From WHUA01 sp963711215 (GTDB lineage: Bacteria > Pseudomonadota > Alphaproteobacteria > UBA8366), in NCBI GenBank assembly GCA_963711215.1, contig CAVQDH010000006.1, forward strand, positions 248,001 to 312,000: a DNA stretch of 64,000 nt, given 5' to 3'. The notes under the pieces were generated by a model that worked only from the letters and a program-made list of their open reading frames with translations, was not told the origin of the DNA and searched no databases. How positions within the stretch are numbered: position 1 is the stretch's first letter; every line of letters starts with the position of its first letter. Shown in pieces: positions 1 through 9,251 of the stretch. The position numbers and the translations under genes are program-made.

Positions 1-175
1 CCTTTCGCACAATGCTCGTGAAAGATCGCAAAGGGGGACTTTTCCCCTATGTCGGTCATGTTCGATACTCCCGTTGTTGTTCCCGGCCGTGGCGGGCGCC
101 GTACAGCCGTTCGTTGACGGGCCGATTATGCTTATTGTCGTCGGGCTTGTCACATCTGCGTGAGAAATTCGCGGA

Positions 176-215
176 AGGAAAGAAAAACGGCCCGGTGTCT
201 GAAAGACCCGGGCCG
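176..215 (-). terminator. Rho-independent terminator of the ATP-grasp gene
   Basis: On the minus strand an 8-bp GC stem (CGGCCCGG / CCGGGCCG, 188-195 with 208-215) is followed directly by a T-rich run (TTTTTCTTTCC). This is a classical intrinsic terminator about 40 bp beyond the stop of the minus-strand gene that ends at 257. The remaining sequence at 1-175 holds no gene I can support. Confidence 0.85.
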
Positions 216-256
216 GAGAAAGCGCTCTCGCCGTTTCTTGGGGGAGGTCAGGAAAG

Positions 257-1251
257 TTAGTCGGCGGCGGCCAGCTTGGTCAGCTGGTCCAGCTCGCGGC
301 CGAGGAAGGTGGCCAGCGCGCCCATGCCGCTGCGGTCGGTCCCGGTGAGGCCGGCGGCGGCCTCGGCGTCCGGGTTGTAGTTGGTGTTCGTGTTGATGTC
401 GTAGACCCAGGCCTTGCCGTCGGTATCGACGATCATCTCGATGCCGGCGACCTCGATGCGGTTTTGCTCCAGGAAGCGCGCCATGCCCACATGCAGCGGA
501 TGGGTGAAGCCGGGCAGGATCGCGAATTTCGCGGGCTGTCGCCGTCCTGCGCCGCGCCGCTGCCGGCCGGGCAGAACTCGAAGCTCTGCGGGGTCTCCGG
601 GATGTTGCAGACATCGGCCGGGCAGAGGAGGAAGCCGCCCGAGGTGTCGACGCGCACGGCATAGACCAGCCGGCCGCCGACGAATTCGTTGCGGATGATG
701 AATGGCTCGGCCGGCGTGATGTAGCGCTGCACCAGCATGGTGCCGTCCGGCGCGTCGTCGAAGGCGCCCTTGTCGATCTCGGCTTCAGCGGAGGCCGCGG
801 ACTGGAAGAGCTGCACGCCGAGGCCCTTGCCGCCGCGGTTCGGCTTGAGGATGAAGGGCGCGCCGATCTTGCGCACGGCGTCGCGCAGCGCGTCCGCGCC
901 GACCGCGACCAGGGTATGCGGGGTCGGCACGCCCGCCGCGTTCAGCGCCAGGTACTGCTTGACCTTGCTGACTTCCAGCTCGAGCGCCCGCCCGCCGTTG
1001 ATGACGCGGCGTCCGTGCGCTTCCAGCCAGGCCAGGACGCTGCCGGTGAATTCCGGCGCGAAACGGTGCCCGCGCGTGTGGGAAGACGCGCTCATGCGGT
1101 TGTAGAAGACGCCTTCGGGCGGCGCCGTGCCGAGGTCGATCGAGCCTTCGGCCAAATGCCATTCCGCGAAAGGCAGCCGGCGGGCGTCGAGCGCGGCGCG
1201 CAGCGGGGCCATCCACTCGGCGTTTTCGTGCAGGACATGGATCTTCGGCAT
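257..1251 (-). CDS. RimK-like ATP-grasp ligase family protein (one frameshift)
   Basis: About 331 residues once a frameshift near 526-533 is bridged. The N-terminal frame gives the ATP-grasp fold (PFILKPNRGGKGLGVQLF glycine-rich loop, then VQRYI and FIIRNEFVGG). The C-terminal frame supplies the metal-binding end (IEMIVDTDGKAWVYDINTN, with the ATP-grasp D and N residues). One base is missing between the serine-proline codons and the KFAILPGF segment. The start is ATG 1251, preceded by GAAAGGG; a TTG at 1266 is less likely. The family joins a carboxylate to an amine using ATP (RimK, glutathione or lysine-biosynthesis type). The substrate cannot be read from the sequence. It is divergent from the GNAT gene and followed by its own terminator. 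Confidence 0.75.
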
Positions 1252-1264
1252 GATGCGCCCTTTC

Positions 1265-1292
1265 AATATAACAATTTTATTTTGTTATTTAT
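1265..1292. promoter_or_regulatory. AT-rich palindromic operator candidate
   Basis: Arms ATAACAA (1268-1274) and TTGTTAT (1282-1288) are separated by 7 bases inside a short, very AT-rich stretch (about 1265-1320) in otherwise GC-rich DNA. It lies 17 bases upstream of the ATP-grasp start and upstream of the divergent acetyltransferase, so a repressor bound here could control either. The regulator is unknown. A role is inferred only from symmetry and position. Confidence 0.4.
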
Positions 1293-1411
1293 ATTATTCT
1301 ATGAGAATATGGTGTGAATAAGGCGCGCGTCAATCCCTCGCTTCCGATCGGCGGCCGGTTCGCGCTTTGGCGTTGCCAGCGGCTGCCCTGGCGCGGGAAG
1401 ATGCCCGGGCG

Positions 1412-1891
1412 ATGTCCCATTCAACGGAAATGCCAGCGGCTCCATCGGGCCCCTTGCCGCGGGTTCGCGCCGTGGCCGTGGCTGACGCCGCCGCGCTGAA
1501 GCCCTTGCTCGCGCAGCTCGGCTATGCCCTGGAGGAGCCCGAGATTCGGAGCCGGATCGAGCATATCCGGGCGGCCGGCAGGCAGTATCTGGTCGTGGCC
1601 GAGGACGCGGACGGCGCGCTCGCCGCGTTGCTGCATGTCTACGGCCGGGCCGCGCTGGAGAAGCCGCCCGAGGCGGTCGTCCAGGCGCTCGTCGTCCGCG
1701 ACGGCCTGCGCGGGCAGGGGCTCGGCCGGGCGATGATGGCGCTGGCCGAAGGCTGGGCGCGGGAGGCGGGATACCGGCACATTTCGCTGAGCTCGCAGAC
1801 CGGCCGGGACGCGGCGCACGCCTTCTACGAGGGGCTCGGCTATGCGCGCTACGCCACCTCGCACCAGTTCCGCAAGACGCTTGCGGAATAA
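1412..1891 (+). CDS. GNAT family N-acetyltransferase
   Basis: About 159 residues from ATG 1412; an upstream TTG at 1367 would add 15 residues without a clear ribosome site. The acetyl-CoA binding signature is clear: VVQALVVRDGLRGQGLGRAM (motif A, R-x-x-G-x-G-x-A type), followed by AREAGYRHISL and FYEGLGYARY near the C-terminus. GNAT enzymes transfer an acetyl group from acetyl-CoA to an amine; the acceptor is not predictable here. The gene is divergent from the ATP-grasp gene and 139 bp upstream of the aminotransferase, so probably not co-transcribed with either. Confidence 0.8.
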   Translation: MSHSTEMPAAPSGPLPRVRAVAVADAAALKPLLAQLGYALEEPEIRSRIEHIRAAGRQYLVVAEDADGALAALLHVYGRAALEKPPEAVVQALVVRDGLRGQGLGRAMMALAEGWAREAGYRHISLSSQTGRDAAHAFYEGLGYARYATSHQFRKTLAE

Positions 1892-2030
1892 TGCCGCCGG
1901 CCTACTGTGCGCATTCGCCGCGCCGTCACATTCTGGACGTTTGCTCGAAACGCATGAGGATGTAGGGTAGGCGCAACAGAGGCACGACCGCCCGCTATCC
2001 GTGCCGGCGCGGTCCCAAGGAGAGACCCAA

Positions 2031-3410
2031 ATGGAGAAAGTCGGTAATTCCGCGGCCAGCCGCGACATCGCCTATGTCCTGCATCCCTACACCAACCTGG
2101 AGCGCCACAAGACCGTCGGTCCGCAGGTGATCGCCAAGGGCAAGGGTATCTGGGTCTATGACGAGGACGGCAAGCCCTATATCGAGGGCATGGCCGGTCT
2201 CTGGTGCACGTCGCTCGGCTTCGACGAGCCCAGGCTGGTCGAGGCCGCGGCCCGGCAGATGCGCGCGCTGCCCTTCTATCACGTGTTCGCGGCGAAGAGC
2301 CATAACCCGGCCATCGACCTTGCCGAACGGCTCATCAACATGGCGCCGGTGCCGATGTCGAAGGTCTTCTTCGCCAACTCCGGCTCCGAGGCGAACGACA
2401 GCGCCATCAAGATGATCTGGTACTACAACAACGCGCTCGGGCGGCCGGAGAAGAAGAAGATCATCAGCCGGATGAAGGCCTATCACGGCGTGACGATCGC
2501 ATCCGCCAGCCTGACCGGGCTGCCGGCCAACCATCGCAGCTTCGACCTGCCGATCGCGCGGATCCTCCATACCGACTGCCCGCATCACTACCGCTTCGGC
2601 GAGGAAGGGGAGTCCGAGGAGGACTTCGCGACCCGGATGGCGGAAAGCCTGGAGCGGCTGATCGAGCAGGAAGGGCCGGAGACGATCGCCGCCTTCTTCG
2701 CCGAGCCCGTGATGGGCGCCGGCGGCGTGATCGTGCCGCCCAAGACCTATTTCGAGAAGATCCAGCCGATCCTCAAGAAGCACGACATCCTGTTCGTCGC
2801 CGACGAGGTGATCTGCGGCTTCGGGCGCACCGGCAACATGTTCGCGACCGAGACCTACAAGCTCCAGCCCGACATCATCACCGTGGCGAAGGCGCTGTCC
2901 TCGGCCTATCTGCCGATCTCGGGCCTGATGATCAACGCCAAGGTCTCCGATGCGATCTACCGCCACAGCGGCGAGATCGGCACCTTCGGCCACGGCTTCA
3001 CCTACTCCGCCCATCCGGTGAGCGCGGCCGTCGCGGTCGAGACGCTCAAGATCTACGAGGAGCGCGACACCGTCGGCCATGTGCGGGAGGTCATGGGCCG
3101 CTTCCAGAAGGGGCTGCGCGCCTTTGCGGACCATCCGCTGGTGGGCGAGGTGCGCGGCATCGGCCTGGTTGCCGGCGTCGAGCTGGTCGAGGACAAGGCG
3201 ACGAAGAAGAGCTTCGATGCGAAGGACGGCGTCGGGCCGCAATTCGCGCAGAAGGCGCTCGACCATGGGCTGATCATCCGGGCGGTTCCGGGCGACACCA
3301 TCACCCTTTGCCCGCCGCTGATCATCACCGCGGCGGAGATCGACGACTTGCTGGGTCGCTTCGGAAAGGCGCTCGACGACACCGCGGCCTGGCTGAAAAC
3401 AAAGGGTTGA
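2031..3410 (+). CDS. Class III PLP-dependent aminotransferase
   Basis: 459 residues, normal for the omega-amino-acid/aspartate aminotransferase family (PLP fold type I). The start is ATG 2031, with AAGGAGAG 13 bases upstream. Family marks: FFANSGSEANDSAIKM (phosphate cup), YHGVTIASASLTG, FVADEVICGFGRTG (PLP-ring aspartate), ITVAKALSSAYLPISG (Schiff-base lysine) and TFGHGFTYSAHPV. These enzymes move an amino group from amines or omega-amino acids to a keto acid such as pyruvate. The exact amine is not predictable. It sits upstream of hemA on the same strand but with its own spacing of about 140 bp. Confidence 0.9.
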   Translation: MEKVGNSAASRDIAYVLHPYTNLERHKTVGPQVIAKGKGIWVYDEDGKPYIEGMAGLWCTSLGFDEPRLVEAAARQMRALPFYHVFAAKSHNPAIDLAERLINMAPVPMSKVFFANSGSEANDSAIKMIWYYNNALGRPEKKKIISRMKAYHGVTIASASLTGLPANHRSFDLPIARILHTDCPHHYRFGEEGESEEDFATRMAESLERLIEQEGPETIAAFFAEPVMGAGGVIVPPKTYFEKIQPILKKHDILFVADEVICGFGRTGNMFATETYKLQPDIITVAKALSSAYLPISGLMINAKVSDAIYRHSGEIGTFGHGFTYSAHPVSAAVAVETLKIYEERDTVGHVREVMGRFQKGLRAFADHPLVGEVRGIGLVAGVELVEDKATKKSFDAKDGVGPQFAQKALDHGLIIRAVPGDTITLCPPLIITAAEIDDLLGRFGKALDDTAAWLKTKG

Positions 3411-3464
3411 GGCGGAAAGAGCGCTGCGACATCAAGCATCTGGGGCCGTTGACACGCGGGTGGT

Positions 3465-3478
3465 ATGATTTAAGTCAA
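3465..3478. promoter_or_regulatory. FNR/FixK-type box upstream of hemA
   Basis: ATGATTTAAGTCAA matches the FNR/FnrL/FixK consensus TTGAT-N4-ATCAA at 8 of 10 positions. Its centre is 80 bases upstream of the hemA ATG. If it acts at -41.5, transcription would start near 3513, just after the TAAGAA/CATAAG sequence around 3499-3506. Oxygen control of hemA by FnrL or FixK is established in several alphaproteobacteria. Here it is inferred from the site alone. Confidence 0.55.
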
Positions 3479-3551
3479 GTTTAACCGAACGGTAGCAGCA
3501 TAAGAAACGATCCAGATATTGCGCAGCGACTTCAGGGGACCAGGGACTGCC

Positions 3552-4769
3552 ATGGATTACGAAGCCTATTTCGCCCAGCGGATCGACGAGCTCAAGCGCC
3601 AGGGCAACTACCGCATTTTCGCGGATCTGGAACGTCAGGCCGGGGATTATCCGCATGCCCGCCGCTACGACGGCGGCGGGGTGTCGGAGGTCACGGTCTG
3701 GTGCTCGAACGACTACCTCGGCATGGGCCAGCATCCCGAGACGATCGCCGCCATGAAGGAAGGCATCGAGCGCTGCGGCGCGGGGGCGGGCGGGACGCGC
3801 AACATCTCCGGCACCAATCATTATCATGTCCTGCTGGAGCGCGAGCTGGCCGATCTGCATAACAAAGAGGCGGCGCTGCTTTTCACCTCGGGCTATGTCG
3901 CCAACATGACCGCGCTGTCGACGCTTGCCGCCAAGATTCCCGGCTGCATCCTCTATTCCGACGGCTTCAACCACAACTCGATGATCGAGGGCATGCGCCA
4001 CAGCAGGGTCGAAAAGCGCATCTTCCGCCATAACGATCCGGGCGACCTCGAGCGGCTGCTGGCGAAGGACGACCCGGCGCGGCCGAAGCTGGTCGCCTTC
4101 GAATCCGTCTACTCGATGGACGGCGACATCGCACCCTTGGCCGAGCTGGCGGACGTCGCCGAGCGCTATGGCGCGATGACCTATCTCGACGAGGTGCACG
4201 CGGTCGGCATGTACGGGCCGCGCGGCGGCGGGGTCGCGGAGCGCGACGGCGTGATGGAGCGCATGACCGTGATCCAGGGAACGCTGGCCAAGGCGTTCGG
4301 CGTCGTCGGCGGCTACATCACGGGCTCGTCGGCGATGATCGATTTCGTGCGCTCCTTCGGCGACGGCTTCATCTTCACCACCGCCCTGCCGCCGGCGATC
4401 GCGGCCGGCGCCTTGCGCAGCGTGCAGATCCTCAAGGGCCAGGAGGGCGGCGCGATGCGGGCCCGCCACCAGGAGCGCGCGCGCACCCTGATGGGCAAGC
4501 TGCGCAGCGCCGGCATGCCGGTCATGCCGTCCGTTAGCCATATCGTGCCGGTGATGGTCGGAGACCCCGTGCTCTGCAAGCAGGCGAGTGATATGCTGCT
4601 CGACGTGCACGGCATCTATGTCCAGCCGATCAACTTCCCGACCGTGCCGAAGGGCACGGAACGCCTGCGGCTGACGCCGACGCCGCTGCACACGGACGAG
4701 ATGATGGACACGCTGGTCGCCGCGCTGACGATGGTCTGGAAGGAACTGGCGCTCGAATGCGCCGCATGA
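3552..4769 (+). CDS. hemA: 5-aminolevulinate synthase
   Basis: 405 residues, the normal length for bacterial ALAS. It condenses glycine with succinyl-CoA using PLP, the first step of heme and corrin synthesis in alphaproteobacteria. Diagnostic stretches: YRIFADLERQAGDYPHA, WCSNDYLGMGQHP, GAGAGGTRNISGTNHYHVLLE, LDEVHAVGMYGPRGGG (PLP aspartate region) and GTLAKAFGVVGGYI (Schiff-base lysine). ATG 3552 is chosen because family homology starts at MDYEAYF; an in-frame TTG at 3519 has no support. The small HTH gene follows after 10 bases, probably in the same transcript. An FNR-like box lies upstream. Confidence 0.96.
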   Translation: MDYEAYFAQRIDELKRQGNYRIFADLERQAGDYPHARRYDGGGVSEVTVWCSNDYLGMGQHPETIAAMKEGIERCGAGAGGTRNISGTNHYHVLLERELADLHNKEAALLFTSGYVANMTALSTLAAKIPGCILYSDGFNHNSMIEGMRHSRVEKRIFRHNDPGDLERLLAKDDPARPKLVAFESVYSMDGDIAPLAELADVAERYGAMTYLDEVHAVGMYGPRGGGVAERDGVMERMTVIQGTLAKAFGVVGGYITGSSAMIDFVRSFGDGFIFTTALPPAIAAGALRSVQILKGQEGGAMRARHQERARTLMGKLRSAGMPVMPSVSHIVPVMVGDPVLCKQASDMLLDVHGIYVQPINFPTVPKGTERLRLTPTPLHTDEMMDTLVAALTMVWKELALECAA

Positions 4770-4779
4770 AGGATTAGAC

Positions 4780-5322
4780 GTGTATCGCGACAACACACTC
4801 ATACCGACCGAAACGATCCGCCTGGCGGCGCTCGGCACGCTGATGGAGCGCGATGTCCGGTATAGCGATCTCGCGTCGGAAGTGCGCTATTTCGTCGGCC
4901 GCATCATCGGGCCGTCGCTCGACCTGCTCGGCACCTCGCTGGAGCTGCTGACCTACGAAGGCCTGATCGAGGTCGTCGACGGCGAGGAGGGGGCGGCGTC
5001 GACGACCGACGGCTGCCTCCGCATCACCGACCAAGGGCGGCAGGCTTTCGCCCGGCTGATGACCTCGCATGTGCGCGCGCCGGTCAACGACGTGTCGCGG
5101 CTGGTGGTCGCGCTCAAGATGCGTTTCCTGCACCTCCTGGACGATGCCGCGCGCGCCGAGCAGTCGGCAATGCTGGTCGAGATGTGCGAGACCGAGCTGG
5201 CGCGGCTGGGAGACCTGAAGACGCGCTACGGCTCGGGCCGGCTGGGCGACTGGCTGGCGCTCGAGATTCGCCAGATCGAGGAACGGCTCGCCTGGTTCCG
5301 CGCGCTCGCGCCGAACGGCTGA
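4780..5322 (+). CDS. Winged-helix (PadR/MarR-like) small protein
   Basis: 180 residues from a GTG start with AAGGA six bases upstream, 10 bases after the hemA stop, so translationally close to hemA. The N-terminal half looks like a winged helix (IRLAALGTLMERDVRYSDLASEVRYFVGRIIGPSLDLLGTS is continuous helix-turn-helix-like sequence, then LTYEGLIEVVDGEEG and LRITDQGRQAFARL as the wing). The C-terminal half is a charged helical region, as in PadR-type proteins. A regulatory role, perhaps local, is inferred. I cannot name a target or a defined family. Confidence 0.6.
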   Translation: MYRDNTLIPTETIRLAALGTLMERDVRYSDLASEVRYFVGRIIGPSLDLLGTSLELLTYEGLIEVVDGEEGAASTTDGCLRITDQGRQAFARLMTSHVRAPVNDVSRLVVALKMRFLHLLDDAARAEQSAMLVEMCETELARLGDLKTRYGSGRLGDWLALEIRQIEERLAWFRALAPNG

Positions 5323-5395
5323 AGGGCCGTAAGCCGCACCCTTCCTTTATTCGGCAACGTGTCGATCGGCCTGAGGCCGGCTCAGCTCGGCGGTA

Positions 5396-6502
5396 TCAAA
5401 AGCCGTACTGCGCAAGCTTCGCCTCGTCGAGATCGATCCCGAGACCGGGCCCTGACGGCAGGGCGATGCTGCCGCGGCTGATATCGAGCCGGGTCTTGGC
5501 CACGGTATCGACCACCTTCAGCGGCCCCACGCACTCCAAGCCGGGCACGATATTGCGCGACGTGGCGCCGAGCATGATCTCCGCCATCGTGCTGAGGTCG
5601 AGCCCGAATCCGTGGCCGAGAACGACCGGGAGGCCGGCCGCCTCCGCGGTCGCCAGCATGCGCGCGGATTGCAGCAGGCCGCCGGCCTGCTTGATGCCGA
5701 ACTTCACGAAGTCGGCGCAGTCCGCCTTGATGACCCGGATCAGGCTGGCGTGATCGCTGATCAATTCGTCGGCCATGATGGGAATGCCGCCTTCGCGCCG
5801 GACCCGCGCCAGGCCTTCGAGGTCGTCCTTCGGCGTCGGCTGCTCGAACAGCTGCATGTCGCAGGATTTGACGGCGCGGCACAGCGCCAGCGCCTGGTCC
5901 ACGGTGCATTGCTGGTTGGCGTCCATGCGCAGCTTCATCTCCTTGCCGACCGCGTCCCGCACCGCCATGACCCGGGCGCTGTCCTTGGCGACCTCGTTGC
6001 CGACCTTGATTTTCAATGACTTGAAACCGGCGTCCCGCCAGCGCTTCGCCTCGGCCGCCGCTTCGTCGGCCGGCAGCTCGCCGACCCAGCCGTTGAACTG
6101 CACCCGGTCGAGCACGGCGCCGCCGACGTAATCGTGCAGCGCGATGCCCATCCGCCGGCAGACAAGCTCGATACAGGCGAGCTCCACGCCACACGCCGCG
6201 CCGGGCTGCGTCGGCGTTACTTTGGCGGCGATCTCGAGGATCCGGTTGATGTTGACCGGGTTCTCCCCGATCAGCGCCGGCCCGACCTTGTCCCGGATCG
6301 CGACGGCCAGCTCCGGCGCGGTATGCGGCGATTTGGCCCGGGTGGACGGGTCGATGCTGCTGATGCCGATCGCGCCGTCCGCGTCGGTAACCCGCACCAC
6401 CACGCATTTGGTGAGGGACTTGGACTGCCCGCCGCTCGTGAACGTGCCTGCCAGGGGCATGCCGATGCCGAACACCTCGACCTTGCTGATCTTCGCCGTC
6501 AT
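5396..6502 (-). CDS. Mandelate racemase/muconate lactonizing (enolase superfamily) protein
   Basis: About 368 residues. The catalytic barrel carries the superfamily marks: FKSLKIKVG (K-x-K, general base), MRMDANQQ-type first metal ligand (LRMDANQQ), LFEQPTP (second ligand), IMADELI (third) and a C-terminal VVLGHGFGLDLS histidine region. Such enzymes abstract a proton alpha to a carboxylate, giving racemases, cycloisomerases or sugar-acid dehydratases. Substrate unknown. ATG 6502 has a well-spaced GAGG; ATG 6514 would add four residues but leaves no room for a ribosome site. The 230 bp upstream contain two small hairpins and no gene. Confidence 0.85.
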   Translation of the reverse strand: MTAKISKVEVFGIGMPLAGTFTSGGQSKSLTKCVVVRVTDADGAIGISSIDPSTRAKSPHTAPELAVAIRDKVGPALIGENPVNINRILEIAAKVTPTQPGAACGVELACIELVCRRMGIALHDYVGGAVLDRVQFNGWVGELPADEAAAEAKRWRDAGFKSLKIKVGNEVAKDSARVMAVRDAVGKEMKLRMDANQQCTVDQALALCRAVKSCDMQLFEQPTPKDDLEGLARVRREGGIPIMADELISDHASLIRVIKADCADFVKFGIKQAGGLLQSARMLATAEAAGLPVVLGHGFGLDLSTMAEIMLGATSRNIVPGLECVGPLKVVDTVAKTRLDISRGSIALPSGPGLGIDLDEAKLAQYGF

Positions 6503-6744
6503 TCCGGACCTCATCCTTCGTCTATACCGTTAAATTCCGCGAGACCGTGCAATCGGCTTCCCCCAGAAGGCAAATCTGCCGGGGGCTTACGTCTTGCGTC
6601 CACTTAGGGTCAATTACGGTCTTCGCGATGCTGCTGATGAATATCCGCCTTTGGCGGAGTAGCCGTCAAATCCGGCGTAATTCCGGGCTGGAAATTCTGC
6701 TGGGATACCCGCCCCTTTGCCGGGATGGGGCCGGGTGGAGGGGG

Positions 6745-7494
6745 CTACAAATGCTGGCCGCCGGTGACGAAGATCTCCGTTCCCGTGACGTAGGCGAAGT
6801 CCTTCGAGCAGAGCTGGAAGACGCAGCTCGCCACCTCGTCGGGCGTGCCCATCCGGTGCATCGGGATGCGGTTGATCAGCGGCTCGTACTCCTCGCCGAT
6901 CATCTCGGTCTCGATCTCGCCCGGCGCCACCGCGTTGACGCGGACGCCGAGCGCGGCGAACTCCACGGCCATCTCGCGCGTCAGGGCGGACAGCGCCGCC
7001 TTCGAGGTGGAATAGGCGGAGCCGGCGAAGGGATGGATCTCGTGGCCCGCGATCGAGGTGATGTTGACGATGCTGGCGCCGCCCTGCTTGGCGCCGCGGC
7101 TCAGCGCCGCCGCGAATCCGCGGCATAGCTCGAGCGGCGTGAACAGGTTCAGCTCGAACACCTCGCGCCAGCCGTCGATCCCGCCGTTGAGACAGCCGAG
7201 CCGCTCCTTGAAGCTGGTCTTGGGTGAAACGGCGGCGTTGTTGACGAGCGCGTGCAGCGGGTCGGAACCGAGCACGTGCATCGCCTCCTCGAGGAAGGCG
7301 GCCACCGATTTCGGGTCGGACAGGTCGGTCGGAATATGCGCGCTCCAGTTCGGGTCGCGCTTGCAGGCGTCCGGCACCGCCTCCCGGCTGCAGGTGATCA
7401 TGCGCCAGCCCTCTTCGGAGAAGCGCTTGACCGTCGCGTGGCCGATGCCCCGGCTGGCGCCCGTTAGCATCACCGTTTTGACCGCTGTGTTCAT
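6745..7494 (-). CDS. Short-chain dehydrogenase/reductase
   Basis: 249 residues, a classical SDR length. The cofactor loop is TGASRGIGHAT (TGxxxGxG). The NNAAV motif follows, then a catalytic serine in VNITSIAG and the YSTSK catalytic Tyr-x3-Lys. It should oxidise or reduce an alcohol/carbonyl with NAD(P)(H). The CSRE sequence after beta-2 has an arginine, weakly favouring NADP. The substrate cannot be inferred. It lies alone on the minus strand, 63 bp from the end of the cation efflux gene. Confidence 0.88.
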   Translation of the reverse strand: MNTAVKTVMLTGASRGIGHATVKRFSEEGWRMITCSREAVPDACKRDPNWSAHIPTDLSDPKSVAAFLEEAMHVLGSDPLHALVNNAAVSPKTSFKERLGCLNGGIDGWREVFELNLFTPLELCRGFAAALSRGAKQGGASIVNITSIAGHEIHPFAGSAYSTSKAALSALTREMAVEFAALGVRVNAVAPGEIETEMIGEEYEPLINRIPMHRMGTPDEVASCVFQLCSKDFAYVTGTEIFVTGGQHL

Positions 7495-7557
7495 CGCGTC
7501 AAACCATCGTTGTCGGTTGTCCGTGCCGCGGCGGCCCGGATGCGCCGCGAGCCCTGT

Positions 7558-8499
7558 TCATCGGAAGCGCGTGTGGTGCTCATCCATGCCCTCCGGATCC
7601 TGGTGGATGATCACCTCGGCATCGGGATAGGCCTCGAGGATCATGCCTTCGACCTCGTCCGCAATGCGGTGAGCCTGGTACAGCGGGATGTTGGGGTCCA
7701 TTTCCAGATGCATCTGGATGAAGGTCATCTGACCCGAGCGCCGCGTCTTGAGATCGTGGGCGCGGTGGGTATTCGGATGGGCGCGGGCGATCGCGTAGAT
7801 GCGCTCCCGGTCGTCGTCCGGCAGCTCGCGGTCCATCAGCATGTCGAGCGCTTCCTGTACGATGCCCCAGGCGTTGATCAGGATGTAGATGGCGATGGCG
7901 GTCGCGAAGGCCGGGTCGGCGATGCCCCATCCCATCACGCCGCTGAGAATCAGCGCGGCGATGACGGCGACGTTCATGAACAGGTCGCCCTTGTAGTGCA
8001 GCGAATCGGCGCTGATGGCGATCGATCCGCTGCGCCGGACGACCCAATGCTGGAACGACACGAGCGCGAGCGTGACGACGATGGTGAAGGCGATCACGGC
8101 GATACCGAGCTCCGGCTTCTCGACCGGCGCCGGCTGCACGAAGCGATGCGCCGCCTCGAACAGCAGCAGGGCCGCGGAGCCCGCAATGAAGGCGGACTGC
8201 GCCAGTGCCGCCAGCGGCTCCGCCTTGCCATGGCCGAAACGGTGCTCGCGGTCGGCCGGCTCCTGCGCCTTGCGCACCGCCAGGAGCGTGACGACGGAGG
8301 CAAGCACGTCGAGCATCGAGTCGACCAGGCTCGACAGCACGGCGACCAATTCGGTCGTGAACCAGGCCGCCGTCTTGATCGAGACCAGCATCAGCGCCAC
8401 CGAGACCGAGGCATAGGTCGCGAGCCGCGCCAGGCGGTTCACCGCCTCCGTGTTTACCGCGCCGCGGAGGATGGAATCGTCAGCCGTCTTCGCGTCCAT
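7558..8499 (-). CDS. Cation diffusion facilitator (FieF/YiiP-like) transporter
   Basis: About 313 residues with six predicted membrane segments and a cytoplasmic C-terminal domain. The metal site of FieF/YiiP is conserved: SLVDSMLD in TM2 and DSLHYKGD in TM5 (two Asp, then His and Asp). The HRFGHGKAEPLAAL signature sits between TM2 and TM3. It should export divalent metal (Zn or Fe) by proton antiport across the inner membrane. ATG 8499 overlaps the pdxH stop as TGATG, indicating translational coupling; an upstream in-frame start at 8526 is less likely. Confidence 0.88.
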   Translation of the reverse strand: MDAKTADDSILRGAVNTEAVNRLARLATYASVSVALMLVSIKTAAWFTTELVAVLSSLVDSMLDVLASVVTLLAVRKAQEPADREHRFGHGKAEPLAALAQSAFIAGSAALLLFEAAHRFVQPAPVEKPELGIAVIAFTIVVTLALVSFQHWVVRRSGSIAISADSLHYKGDLFMNVAVIAALILSGVMGWGIADPAFATAIAIYILINAWGIVQEALDMLMDRELPDDDRERIYAIARAHPNTHRAHDLKTRRSGQMTFIQMHLEMDPNIPLYQAHRIADEVEGMILEAYPDAEVIIHQDPEGMDEHHTRFR

Positions 8500-9080
8500 C
8501 ACGGGTACAGCCTGTCGATGCGCCATGCCTCACCATTCCTGACATAAACCTCGCGGTCGTGGAGGCGGAACTTCCCTTCGCTCCAGAACTCGATTCGCTC
8601 CGGGATCACCCGATAGCCGGACCAGAAGGGCGGGCGGGGCACCGCGCCGAAACCGAACTGGGCGGCGAATTTGGCGACCCGCTTCTCCAGGTCGAGCCGG
8701 CCCTCCATGACCCGCGACTGCGTGCTGGCCCAGGCGCCGATCTGGGCGCCGCGGTCCCGGGTCGCGAAATAGGCGTCGGCCTCCGCGTCGTCGACCAGCG
8801 CCGCCTTGCCTTCGACGCGAACCTGGCGTTGCAGCGATTTCCAGTGGAAAAGCAGCGCCGCCCGGCCGTTGGCCGCGAGCTCCCGGCCCTTACGGCTTTC
8901 GAGATTGGTATAGAAGACGAACCCCCGGTGATCCACATCTTTGAGCAGGACCATGCGGACCGAGGGCGCGCCGTCCGGGTCCGCGGTGGCGACGGCTACC
9001 GCGTTCGGCAGGTCCGATTCGCGGCGCTTCGCCTCTTCGAACCAGTCTAAAAAGCGTCGTATCGGGTCGTTTTCAGCCAT
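8499..9080 (-). CDS. pdxH: Pyridoxamine 5'-phosphate oxidase
   Basis: 193 residues, typical for PdxH, the FMN enzyme that oxidises pyridoxamine/pyridoxine 5'-phosphate to PLP. Signatures: PSVRMVLLKDVDHRGFVFYT (FMN binding), SRKGRELAANGRAALLFHWK, RQVRVEG, and the C-terminal RIEFWSEGKFRLHDRE...WRIDRLYP, which is near-invariant in the family. It is the first gene of a two-gene unit with the cation efflux gene and is divergent from the DnaJ-class gene across an AT-rich 171-bp spacer that must hold both promoters. Confidence 0.96.
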   Translation of the reverse strand: MAENDPIRRFLDWFEEAKRRESDLPNAVAVATADPDGAPSVRMVLLKDVDHRGFVFYTNLESRKGRELAANGRAALLFHWKSLQRQVRVEGKAALVDDAEADAYFATRDRGAQIGAWASTQSRVMEGRLDLEKRVAKFAAQFGFGAVPRPPFWSGYRVIPERIEFWSEGKFRLHDREVYVRNGEAWRIDRLYP

Positions 9081-9251
9081 TCCTGTCCTCGAGCCAAGGG
9101 GGCTCCGTCATTAAGATAGATTTTGTTGTGACTTTCTAAACTGAATTTGGTTCTAATTTTTATCTTCTCCGCTAATCTAGGATAAGCCAAGGAAAACACT
9201 ATATTCTTGCTTCGTGACGGAATGTAGTGTGCAGGACGGGGTTGAGGCTGC

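Noticed and set aside
3449..3469. TTGACA and TATGAT upstream of hemA as a sigma-70 promoter
   Set aside because: The gap is only 9 bases, far below the usual 16-18.
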